From Lutibacter sp. UBA4458 (lineage in GTDB: Bacteria > Bacteroidota > Bacteroidia > Flavobacteriales > Flavobacteriaceae), in contig DGOU01000042.1 in the NCBI GenBank assembly GCA_002390165.1, forward strand, positions 10,853 through 18,165: 7,313 nucleotides of DNA, written 5' to 3'. The notes under the pieces were generated by a model, which searched no databases, had not been told where the DNA came from, and saw nothing but the letters and a program-made list of their open reading frames with translations. Shown one piece after another: positions 1-6,233 of the stretch; within the stretch, counting starts at the first letter, position 1; the number at the start of each line of letters is the position of its first letter. Position numbers and translations under genes: made by a program.

Positions 1-2787
1 AAACTAAAATTGTTACGATTTTCAGATGGAATAGCGCCAAATATTTTATATCCTGCGGAAGGAATGCCATCTCCAATACCTGGTTTAGAAGGATATACCA
101 TTAGAGTTAAAGGAAATCCTAATTTAGCAAATATTAAAACCATAATGTTAGGAGTAAAAAACGCTTCTAATAGTAGCCAAAGCGCTGAAATTTGGTTTAA
201 CGAAATGAGAGTTTCAGAATTTGATAATCAAGGAGGTTGGGCAGCAGTAGTTAATGCTGATGCAAATATTGCAGATTTTGCAAATGTGTCTGTAACAGGA
301 AGAATGGAAACCAAAGGTTTTGGTAGTATTGAGCAAAGAGTAAACGAGAGAAGCCAAGAAGATACTAAACTGTACGATATAGTTACCAATGTAAATATGG
401 GAAAACTATTACCTAAAAAATGGGGAATAAACCTTCCTTTAAATTATAGTATTTCAGAACAATTTAAAGATCCAAAGTACGATCCGCAATACCAAGATGT
501 ATTGTTTAATGATGCAAAATCGGTTAACCCAAAAAGCAAAGAATCACGAGATTATACAAAACGTAGAAGCATAAGTTTAATTAATGTTCATAAAGAACGA
601 AATCCTTCCACTACCAAAAAAGCTCGATTTTATAATGTTGAAAACTTAGCGGTTTCTTACGCGTATAATGAAATGTATCATCGAAATTATAATATTCAAA
701 AATTTGTAGATCAAAATATAAGAGCATCGGTAAATTATAATTATAGTTTTGAACCCAAAAGTTTAGAGCCATTTAAAAATTGGACCTTATTAAATAGCAA
801 ATACCTTAAGTTTTTAAAAGAGTTTAATATTAATTTAATCCCTTCAACAATTTCAGTAAATTCTAATATTATTAGAAGCTATAATGAACAATTATCAAGA
901 AGTTTAATTGTTGGCTTACCACAATTGCCAACTTTAAAACAACGTAGGTTTTTATTTGATTGGGATTATACAATTGGATATAATTTAACAAAATCGTTGC
1001 AATTTAATTTTAGAGCAACAAACAATTATGTATATGACGATTTTTTACCAGCCGATGATATAAAAATATTTGATAATTTCTTTACCATGGGCCGCCCAAA
1101 TCATTATCATCAATCATTAACAGGAACCTATAAAGTACCAATTAACAAATTACCTTATCTAAATTTTATTAATGCAGATTATAACTATACTGCTGATTTT
1201 GACTGGCAAGCATCTTCTCTATCGTATGTAGAAACTATAGGAAATGTAATTCAAAATGCAAATACAAGTACTATTGGTTTAGATTTCGATTTTAATAAGT
1301 TTTATAAAACAGTTGGCTTAACCAAATTGATGAATGGCAAAGGAAAGGTTAAAAAAAATACGAAAACTAAAGGTAAAGAACCTAAAATAAATACACCAAT
1401 TTCTGTAAGAAGTGTAAAACGAAAAAAGAAAAAAACACTTGGAGGTAAAATTGGACAAGGCGTATACGACGTGCTTACTTCGGTAAAAAAAGCCAGATTA
1501 AATTACACGGAAAATAACGGTACATTTTTACCAGGCTATAAACCTGAAATAGGATTTTTAGGACGAAACAATTACGGAGGAGGTTTAGCACCAACATTTG
1601 GTTTTGTTTTTGGAAGCCAAATAGATATTAGACAAAAAGCAGTTGAAAATGGATGGTTAACATCACGAGATGTTAATGATCCATATTACAATAAAACCTT
1701 TAGCAGAACTCATTTTGATAAGTTAGATGTTTCTTTAAATGTTCGTCCATTTAAAAATTTCGATATAGAGCTTCGAGGTAATAAAACCTATACCAAAAAC
1801 CTGTCTCAACAAATTGATGTAGTAAATAATTCTCTAGTAACCGATTCGCCAATTACAGAATTTGGTAATTTCAGTATTAGTCATAATATGATTAAAACAG
1901 CATTTAAAAATAGCGAACAAACCTTTCAGGAATTTAAAAATAACAGAGCAATTATAGCACAGCGTTTATCGGCAGAAACCGGTCAGCCAGTTAACGGTTT
2001 TGGAGAAACAAGCCAACAAGTTATGTTGCCTGCGTTTTTAGCGGCATATTCTGGTCAAAATGCTTCTTCAGTTAAATTAACACCGTTTAAAAATGTTCCT
2101 ATTCCGGGATGGAATATAACGTACAAAGGTTTTATGAAAATGAAATGGTTTAAAAAACATTTTAGAAGTTTTTCCATTGCGCATAGCTACAACTCGCTTT
2201 ATTCCATTACAAGTTTTAGTAATAATTTGGCGTATAATGAAAGTAATCCTTACGGCCAAACGGATATTTCAGGCAACTTCTTTAGTAAAACGTTATTTAC
2301 CAATGTTAATCTTTTAGATGAGTTTTCTCCATTAATAAAAGTAGATATGAAAATGAAAAATTTTGTATCTTTGTCTGGTCGAATTAATAAGGATAGAGGG
2401 CTAACTTTAAACTTTAATAATAATACAATTACCCAAATAAAAGGAACTGAATATGTTATAGGTTTAGGGTACAGAATTAAAGATTTAGCCATGAAATTTA
2501 GGTTTGGCGGAGAAGTAACAAAAGTAAAAGGAGATTTAAATTTAAGAGCAGATTTATCATTAAGAGATAATGAAACCATTATTAAAGCCATAGATCAAGA
2601 TAATAATCAAGTAACAGGAGGTCAACGATTATTATCGTTAAAATTCTTTGCGGATTATGCTTTAAACAAAAATTTAACCGCATCTTTTTATTTCGATCAA
2701 AGTTCATCAAAATATGCAATTTCAACTACTTTTCCTCGACAATCAATTAGTACAGGGTTAAGTGTTAGATATATTATAGGAAATTAA
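1..2787 (+). CDS. sprA: SprA, type IX secretion outer-membrane translocon (C-terminal part, 5' end outside window)
   Basis: This is the last 928 residues of SprA (Sov in Porphyromonas), the giant beta-barrel through which the Bacteroidota type IX secretion system moves proteins across the outer membrane; in gliding species it is also needed for motility. The frame is open from base 1, so the TTG at 10 is not the start. Known family members are about 2,400 residues, so roughly 60% lies upstream. Visible here are a conserved segment with [17 protein letters not shown] at about residues 64-80, followed by a long run of alternating aromatic/polar segments typical of outer-membrane strands. There is a strongly basic stretch at about residues 446-483, and the protein ends in a strand-like [10 protein letters not shown]. 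The reading frame is intact to TAA. gcvH follows after 22 nt, an arrangement I recall from Flavobacterium sprA loci. Identification rests on overall recognition of the sequence, not on a search. Confidence 0.95.
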   Translation, partial: KLKLLRFSDGIAPNILYPAEGMPSPIPGLEGYTIRVKGNPNLANIKTIMLGVKNASNSSQSAEIWFNEMRVSEFDNQGGWAAVVNADANIADFANVSVTGRMETKGFGSIEQRVNERSQEDTKLYDIVTNVNMGKLLPKKWGINLPLNYSISEQFKDPKYDPQYQDVLFNDAKSVNPKSKESRDYTKRRSISLINVHKERNPSTTKKARFYNVENLAVSYAYNEMYHRNYNIQKFVDQNIRASVNYNYSFEPKSLEPFKNWTLLNSKYLKFLKEFNINLIPSTISVNSNIIRSYNEQLSRSLIVGLPQLPTLKQRRFLFDWDYTIGYNLTKSLQFNFRATNNYVYDDFLPADDIKIFDNFFTMGRPNHYHQSLTGTYKVPINKLPYLNFINADYNYTADFDWQASSLSYVETIGNVIQNANTSTIGLDFDFNKFYKTVGLTKLMNGKGKVKKNTKTKGKEPKINTPISVRSVKRKKKKTLGGKIGQGVYDVLTSVKKARLNYTENNGTFLPGYKPEIGFLGRNNYGGGLAPTFGFVFGSQIDIRQKAVENGWLTSRDVNDPYYNKTFSRTHFDKLDVSLNVRPFKNFDIELRGNKTYTKNLSQQIDVVNNSLVTDSPITEFGNFSISHNMIKTAFKNSEQTFQEFKNNRAIIAQRLSAETGQPVNGFGETSQQVMLPAFLAAYSGQNASSVKLTPFKNVPIPGWNITYKGFMKMKWFKKHFRSFSIAHSYNSLYSITSFSNNLAYNESNPYGQTDISGNFFSKTLFTNVNLLDEFSPLIKVDMKMKNFVSLSGRINKDRGLTLNFNNNTITQIKGTEYVIGLGYRIKDLAMKFRFGGEVTKVKGDLNLRADLSLRDNETIIKAIDQDNNQVTGGQRLLSLKFFADYALNKNLTASFYFDQSSSKYAISTTFPRQSISTGLSVRYIIGN

Positions 2788-2809
2788 CAAACAAATTAAA
2801 TTATATAAA

Positions 2810-3190
2810 ATGAATATACCAGCAGATTTAAAATACACAAAAGATCACGAATGGGTAAAAGTTGAAGGAGATAAAGCTACTATTGGAATCACACATTTTG
2901 CACAAAGTGAACTAGGCGATATTGTTTATGTAGATATCGATACCGTTGGAGACAACCTTAATAAAGAAGAAGTTTTTGGTTCTGTAGAAGCAGTTAAAAC
3001 AGTATCCGATTTGTTTATGCCTGTTGCAGGAGAAGTTTTAGAATTTAATGAAGCGTTAGAAGATGCTCCTGAAACTGTAAATTCTGATCCTTATGGAGCA
3101 GGATGGATGATAAAAAGTACTATTTCTGATAGTTCAGAATTAGATAATTTACTTTCACCAGAAGCTTATAAAGAATTAATTGGCGCATAA
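2810..3190 (+). CDS. gcvH: Glycine cleavage system H protein
   Basis: The lipoyl carrier of the glycine cleavage system shuttles the methylamine group from P protein to T protein and is reoxidised by L protein, in the cytoplasm. The 126-residue length is normal for the family. The N-terminus carries the family signature [13 protein letters not shown] (residues 9-21) and [17 protein letters not shown] (26-42). The lipoylated lysine is K63 in [20 protein letters not shown], followed by the conserved region around N80 and the [11 protein letters not shown] motif near residues 92-102. The start is the ATG directly behind an A/T-rich leader; no Shine-Dalgarno is present, as usual in Bacteroidota. 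It sits 22 nt after sprA with no terminator between them, so it is probably read from upstream. The P and T proteins are not in the window, so the system is dispersed in this genome. Confidence 0.97.
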   Translation: MNIPADLKYTKDHEWVKVEGDKATIGITHFAQSELGDIVYVDIDTVGDNLNKEEVFGSVEAVKTVSDLFMPVAGEVLEFNEALEDAPETVNSDPYGAGWMIKSTISDSSELDNLLSPEAYKELIGA

Positions 3191-3539
3191 AAGTTTTCTT
3201 TATATTTCTATTAGTTTAACTCTTTTAATTGCTTTGGTTAGTTTAATGCCAATTAACCAGCAGTTAAATGTGCCTATTAGTAATTTAGATAAAGTAGTAC
3301 ATAGTTCATTGTATTTTTTGTTAGGTTTAAGTTGGTTATATACTCTTAATCCAAAAAAAAGAAATAAAAATTACATTTACAAAATACTTTTTTTAATTAC
3401 CTTATATGGCATAATTATTGAAGTTTTACAAGAAGTTTTAACCATCAATAGGCATGGAGATATAAAAGATGTAATTGCCAATATTGTAGGTGTAATTTTT
3501 GCCACATTGGTGTTTAATGTAATTAGAAAAAAAAATTAA
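3180..3539 (+). CDS. VanZ-family small membrane protein
   Basis: This is a 119-residue protein with four predicted membrane segments (about residues 6-23, 40-56, 66-84 and 97-115). It shows the conserved polar positions of the VanZ-like family: D37-K38 and H41 before helix 2, E81 and Q84 at the end of helix 3, then R91, D94, D97, N101 and G104 in the [12 protein letters not shown] segment. The family is named after a teicoplanin-resistance accessory protein, but its biochemical role in bacteria like this is unknown, and no resistance should be inferred. The likely start is TTG at 3180, immediately after an in-frame TAA, giving an 11-nt overlap with gcvH. The first in-frame ATG (3246) would delete the first membrane helix, so it is unlikely. 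The overlap suggests translational coupling to gcvH. I see no clear terminator after it. Confidence 0.85.
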   Translation: MAHKSFLYISISLTLLIALVSLMPINQQLNVPISNLDKVVHSSLYFLLGLSWLYTLNPKKRNKNYIYKILFLITLYGIIIEVLQEVLTINRHGDIKDVIANIVGVIFATLVFNVIRKKN

Positions 3540-3553
3540 CTTAAAAAAGATAC

Positions 3554-3583
3554 TTGTTTACTATTTAAAAATTATTAAATTAG
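3554..3583 (+). promoter_or_regulatory. Probable promoter of the first tonB-like gene
   Basis: A TTG (3554-3556) is followed after 19 bp by TAAATTAG (3576-3583). This matches the Bacteroidota TAnnTTTG -7 element at all but one fixed position, and the spacing fits the usual 17-23 bp. The -7 element ends 22 bp before the ATG at 3606, giving a short leader. This is a pattern match only, in an AT-rich background where chance matches are common. Confidence 0.5.
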
Positions 3584-3605
3584 CACACTATTAAATTTTT
3601 TAACA

Positions 3606-4325
3606 ATGCAGATTAAAAAGAATCCAAAAGCAAATTTAGAGAACTACAGCAAAATATTTATGCAGTTAGGTTTGGTTTTAGCTCTTTTAGTGGTTTATTT
3701 AGCCATTCAAAAAAAGAGTTATGATAGACAAATAGCAGATTTAGGGCCAGTAGTATTAAATGCGCAAGATGAAGAGCAAACTATTGAAATAGAGAAAATT
3801 AAACCGCCAGAAATTAAAACGCCTCCACCACCAACTCCTGATAAAATTGAAGTAGTTGATGACCAAAAAGACGTGGAAGAAACAGTTATAGAATCTACAG
3901 AGGTTTCTGAAGATGATGCCGTGGAAGTTCAAGATATAGAAGATGTGTCTGAAGAAGAAGATGTTGTTGAAGACGTACCTTTTGCCATTATTGAAGATGT
4001 ACCAGTATATCCTGGCTGTAGAGGAAGTAAAGCTAAACTTAGAGCTTGTTTACAAGAAAAAATAAGCAAATTAGTAAACCGAAAGTTTAATGCAGATTTG
4101 GCTTCAGATTTAGGTTTGTCTCCAGGTATTAAACGAATTTTTGTAATGTTTAAAATAGATAAAACAGGTAAGGTTGTTGGTATTAGAGCCAGAGCGCCTC
4201 ATAAAAGATTACAAGAAGAAGCAATTAGAGTTATTAAATTAATTCCTAAAATGACACCAGGTAAGCAACGTGGTAAACCTGTAGGAGTAAAATATAGCCT
4301 TCCTATTGCATTTAAAGTAGAATAA
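3606..4325 (+). CDS. TonB-family energy transducer, copy 1 of 3
   Basis: TonB-type proteins are anchored in the inner membrane, cross the periplasm and pull on outer-membrane receptors using proton motive force supplied by ExbB/ExbD. The 239 residues show a short cytoplasmic basic N-terminus, one membrane anchor (about 17-34) and a proline-rich stretch KPPEIKTPPPPTPDK (66-80). An extremely acidic linker follows: 16 Asp/Glu and no Lys/Arg in residues 99-131. Next come VPVYPGC (132-138) with a second cysteine at 148, and a TonB C-terminal domain (about 174-239) ending PVGVKYSLPIAFKVE. The PGC motif and C-terminal domain are typical of flavobacterial 'energy transducer TonB' proteins. A likely promoter lies just upstream and a strong terminator just downstream, so it appears to be a single-gene unit. 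No exbB/exbD is nearby, and the receptor it serves is unknown. Confidence 0.88.
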   Translation: MQIKKNPKANLENYSKIFMQLGLVLALLVVYLAIQKKSYDRQIADLGPVVLNAQDEEQTIEIEKIKPPEIKTPPPPTPDKIEVVDDQKDVEETVIESTEVSEDDAVEVQDIEDVSEEEDVVEDVPFAIIEDVPVYPGCRGSKAKLRACLQEKISKLVNRKFNADLASDLGLSPGIKRIFVMFKIDKTGKVVGIRARAPHKRLQEEAIRVIKLIPKMTPGKQRGKPVGVKYSLPIAFKVE

Positions 4326-4344
4326 AGCAATAAATAAAAAATTT

Positions 4345-4377
4345 AAAAACTCAACCAAATTGGTTGAGTTTTTTTTT
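4345..4377 (+). terminator. Intrinsic terminator after tonB-like copy 1
   Basis: A perfect stem of CTCAACC (4350-4356) and GGTTGAG (4362-4368), extended by flanking A/T pairs, closes a small AAATT loop. It is followed by nine T residues (4369-4377). It lies 19 nt after the stop codon of copy 1. The A run before the stem means it could also act on the other strand, but no convergent gene is present. Confidence 0.92.
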
Positions 4378-4393
4378 GGCATGTTTTTTGTAG

Positions 4394-4437
4394 TTAACAT
4401 AATATTAACATATTAATTGTTATAGCCGCTAAGTTTC
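4394..4437 (+). promoter_or_regulatory. Weak candidate control region of tonB-like copy 2
   Basis: The 163-nt gap before copy 2 holds the first terminator and then an AT-rich stretch. Within it, TTAACATA occurs twice (4394-4401 and 4405-4412), 11 bp apart (about one helical turn), followed by TGTTA (4418-4422) as an inverted half-site. TAAGTTTC (4430-4437) matches the TAnnTTTG -7 element except at its last base, but the best upstream -33 is only TTA. I treat this as a possible promoter/operator zone and no more. Confidence 0.25.
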
Positions 4438-4488
4438 TCACATGAAATTTAACGGATTTATTAAAATATTAAGCAAAAACAAAATTCT

Positions 4489-5211
4489 ATGAAAACAAAA
4501 AAACACGCCAAATTAAATTTAGAAAACTACAGTAAATTATTTATTCAATTAGGCTTAGTTTTAGCATTATTTATTTCGTATAGTCTTCTTCGAAGTAGTA
4601 CAATCTATGAAACAAACACAAAATCAAACTGGATTAGTAGTAAATTAGAAGATAATGAAGAACAGCTTAAAGAGTTTAATATTGTTAAACCAAAACCTAA
4701 AAACCTCCCTAAAAAGAGAATATCAATTCCAATAATTTATAAAACAAAAAATGATAAACCTGAAGATGATTTTTTGTTTGAAGATATGGACCCAGACGGC
4801 GCAATAAATATAAATAATATTAAGGACGTTAAAATTGAAGAGCCAATTAATGATAGGGACGAATTATTAATCAATGTTGAAGAAGCTCCAATTTTTCCGG
4901 GATGCAAAGGGAGTAATAAAGAAAAAAAAGATTGTTTTATAAGCCAAATCAGAAAATTTGTAAATCGAAATTTTAATTCAAATTTAGCGGAAGAGTTAAA
5001 TTTATCTACTGGAACAAAAAGAATTTTTACTATTTTTAAAATTGATAAAAATGGAAATATAGTAAATATTAATGCTAGAGCACCGCATAAAAAATTACAA
5101 GAAGAAGCAATTAGGGTTATAAAGTTAATTCCTAAAATGACACCGGGTAAAATGAAAGGTAAACCTGTAGGTGTAAAATATAGTTTACCGATAGCTTTTA
5201 AAGTGGAGTAA
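4489..5211 (+). CDS. TonB-family energy transducer, copy 2 of 3 (divergent linker)
   Basis: This 240-residue paralogue has the same plan: basic N-terminus, membrane anchor (about 17-34), periplasmic linker, APIFPGC (133-139) with partner cysteine at 149, and a TonB C-terminal domain (about 175-240) almost identical to copy 1 at its end. The linker differs sharply from its neighbours. It has KPKPKNLPKKR (67-77) in place of the longer proline run, and it lacks the DQKD..ETVIESTE and EEED.VEDVPF segments that copies 1 and 3 share. Instead it has a mixed-charge, Asn/Ile-rich stretch. The frame is intact and the conserved C-terminal residues are present, so it looks functional rather than decayed, though relaxed constraint on the linker is possible. 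Its role is inferred from the family only; a different ExbD or receptor partner is one explanation. Confidence 0.85.
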   Translation: MKTKKHAKLNLENYSKLFIQLGLVLALFISYSLLRSSTIYETNTKSNWISSKLEDNEEQLKEFNIVKPKPKNLPKKRISIPIIYKTKNDKPEDDFLFEDMDPDGAININNIKDVKIEEPINDRDELLINVEEAPIFPGCKGSNKEKKDCFISQIRKFVNRNFNSNLAEELNLSTGTKRIFTIFKIDKNGNIVNINARAPHKKLQEEAIRVIKLIPKMTPGKMKGKPVGVKYSLPIAFKVE

Positions 5212-5227
5212 AACAGAATAAAATAAA

Positions 5228-5256
5228 AAAAACTCAACCAAATTGGCGGAGTTTTT
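5228..5256 (+). terminator. Degenerate intrinsic terminator after tonB-like copy 2
   Basis: This 21-nt core (5232-5252) differs from the copy 1 terminator at only two positions, both in the right arm (CG in place of TT). The changes break two stem pairs, leaving outer ACTC/GAGT and inner CCA/TGG helices around a 2x2 internal mismatch. A run of A residues precedes it, and five T residues, then A and three more T, follow. It probably still terminates but should be weaker than its parent. Confidence 0.7.
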
Positions 5257-5270
5257 ATTTACTTAAAACG

Positions 5271-5301
5271 TTGGAAATAAGACAAATAATTCGTAAATTT
5301 A
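5271..5301 (+). promoter_or_regulatory. Probable promoter of tonB-like copy 3
   Basis: A TTG (5271-5273) is followed after 20 bp by TAAATTTA (5294-5301), which matches TAnnTTTG except at the last base. Transcription would begin around 5308, leaving a leader of roughly 90 nt before the ATG at 5397. That is much longer than for copy 1 or deoC. The inverted repeat at 5301-5334 covers the presumed start site. Confidence 0.45.
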
Positions 5302-5334
5302 TGTGATGGAATCCTTGTGAAATATGCATCACAT
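5301..5334 (+). promoter_or_regulatory. Inverted repeat at the presumed start site of copy 3 (operator or leader hairpin)
   Basis: ATGTGATG (5301-5308) and CATCACAT (5327-5334) are perfect reverse complements separated by 18 nt. With one bulged T (5335), pairing extends outward through AATTT (5296-5300) and AAATT (5336-5340). A further TGTGA occurs inside at 5316-5320. No T run follows, so it is not a terminator. It may bind a dimeric regulator as DNA or fold as an RNA hairpin near the 5' end of the leader. Confidence 0.45.
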
Positions 5335-5396
5335 TAAATTATAGGCTGTATTTCAGCATCTTTTTAGCATTTCTTGTTTAATTTAAATCAAGTAGA

Positions 5397-6137
5397 ATGA
5401 TTGAAATTAAAAAATATCCGAACGCATCACTTTCCAACTATAGTTTTATTTTAGCCCAACTAGGATTAGTATTATCCTTATTTATTGTTTACGAATTTAT
5501 GATTTTTAAATCTTATCCATCCGATATAAAAATCTTGGAGGCTACTTATACTAGTGTTGATAATATCGAAAATAACATTGAAATTAAAAAGTTACCGTTA
5601 CCGGTAATAAAAAATGCAACTCAACCTGTTGTACTTGATAAAATTATAAAAGTAGAAGATCAAAAAGATATAGTTGAAACGGTTATTGAATCTACAGAAA
5701 GTGACGAAAATCAAGCTATTATTATATCTGAAGTAGATAAAAATATTAATGCTGTTGAGGAAGAAGAAGATATAGTAGAAGATGTACCATTTTTAGTGAT
5801 TGAAAATGTCCCAGTGTTTCCAGGATGTAAAGGAAATAATCAAGAATTAAGAGCCTGTTTTTCTGCTCAAGTCACAAAATTTGTGTCTAAAAAATTTAAT
5901 GCAGATTTAGCGGGTGATTTAGGGCTTTCGCCAGGAAGCATTCAAAAAATATTTGTAGTTTTTAAAATAGATAAAAACGGTAATATTGTGGATGTTAAAG
6001 CTAGAGCACCACATAAAAAATTACAAGAAGAAGCTATTAGAGTTGTTAATTTACTTCCAAAAATGACTCCAGGTATGCAACGAGGCAGAGCAGTTGGAGT
6101 GAAATATGGACTACCTATTGTTTTTAGAGTAGAATAA
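5397..6137 (+). CDS. TonB-family energy transducer, copy 3 of 3
   Basis: This 246-residue paralogue has a basic N-terminus, membrane anchor (about 17-37), a modest proline-containing stretch (66-77), and an acidic linker with DQKDIVETVIESTE (88-101) and EEEDIVEDVPF (122-132). These linker segments closely match copy 1. VPVFPGC (138-144), a partner cysteine at 154 and a TonB C-terminal domain (about 180-246) ending GLPIVFRVE complete it. One extra residue occurs in PGSIQKIF compared with the other two copies. It is the most distant of the three in the C-terminal domain, which is the part expected to contact receptor TonB boxes, so its receptor range may differ. It has its own candidate promoter, a possible regulatory hairpin and its own terminator, unrelated in sequence to the other two. 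The start ATG is preceded by an A-rich stretch. Confidence 0.87.
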   Translation: MIEIKKYPNASLSNYSFILAQLGLVLSLFIVYEFMIFKSYPSDIKILEATYTSVDNIENNIEIKKLPLPVIKNATQPVVLDKIIKVEDQKDIVETVIESTESDENQAIIISEVDKNINAVEEEEDIVEDVPFLVIENVPVFPGCKGNNQELRACFSAQVTKFVSKKFNADLAGDLGLSPGSIQKIFVVFKIDKNGNIVDVKARAPHKKLQEEAIRVVNLLPKMTPGMQRGRAVGVKYGLPIVFRVE

Positions 6138-6148
6138 TCTCCAAAATT

Positions 6149-6171
6149 AAACACGCTTAGCGTGTTTTTTT
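6149..6171 (+). terminator. Intrinsic terminator after tonB-like copy 3
   Basis: An eight-pair stem, AAACACGC (6149-6156) with GCGTGTTT (6160-6167), closes a TTA loop and runs into seven T residues (6165-6171). It lies 11 nt after the stop codon and separates the tonB-like array from deoC. Confidence 0.9.
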
Positions 6172-6172
6172 A

Positions 6173-6205
6173 TTTCGGGTATTTCGTATTTATAAACTAT
6201 CTTTG
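6173..6205 (+). promoter_or_regulatory. Probable promoter of deoC
   Basis: TATCTTTG (6198-6205) is an exact match to the Bacteroidota -7 consensus TAnnTTTG. The upstream element is weak: TTTC (6173-6176), one mismatch from TTTG, 21 bp away. It begins directly after the terminator of the previous gene and would give a leader of about 20-25 nt before the ATG at 6234, which fits a dedicated promoter. Confidence 0.65.
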
Positions 6206-6233
6206 TTTAATAATTAATTTAAAAAGAATAAAA

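Larger units (their letters stand above)
3606..6137 (+). repeat. Tandem triplicate of tonB-like genes
   Basis: Three same-strand paralogues begin at 3606, 4489 and 5397, so unit lengths are about 883 and 908 bp. They share the N-terminal NYS..F/L..QLGLVL anchor, a CX9C pair and the C-terminal domain. By hand count over the last 41 residues, copies 1 and 2 match at 38, copies 1 and 3 at 31, and copies 2 and 3 at 30. At DNA level the ATTACAAGAAGAAGC block is present in all three (4208, 5094 and 6020). The second terminator is a near copy of the first. The array arose by local duplication. Confidence 0.9.

Noticed and set aside
10..12. TTG as a start for the first gene
   Set aside because: The frame is open to the window edge and the protein is clearly the C-terminal part of a much longer SprA.
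2077..2591. Two minus-strand open frames (60 and 113 codons) inside sprA
   Set aside because: They are opposite a well-conserved outer-membrane barrel coding region and show no recognisable domain. Long chance frames are common opposite such genes.
3180..3539. Glycopeptide resistance function for the VanZ-like protein
   Set aside because: Only the family name suggests it. No vanH, vanA or vanX-like genes are present, and small VanZ-domain proteins are widespread in bacteria without such resistance.
4489..5211. Copy 2 as a pseudogene
   Set aside because: Its frame is intact, and the membrane anchor, cysteine pair and the nearly unchanged C-terminal domain are all retained, so decay is not supported.
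4737..5237. 166-codon open frame on the minus strand opposite tonB-like copy 2, with a similar shorter one opposite copy 3
   Set aside because: Both lie exactly antisense to the conserved TonB C-terminal domain in the same codon register, so their similarity follows from the sense genes. They have no promoter of their own and would be cut by the terminators.
5302..5333. CRP-type operator (TGTGA/TCACA halves) upstream of copy 3
   Set aside because: The spacing between half-sites is 8 or 22 nt rather than the 6 nt of the CRP site, so only a generic inverted repeat is reported.
6162..6233. 24-codon upstream extension of deoC
   Set aside because: It would begin inside the terminator of the preceding gene and include the promoter. 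The hydrophobic extension is absent from the aldolase family.
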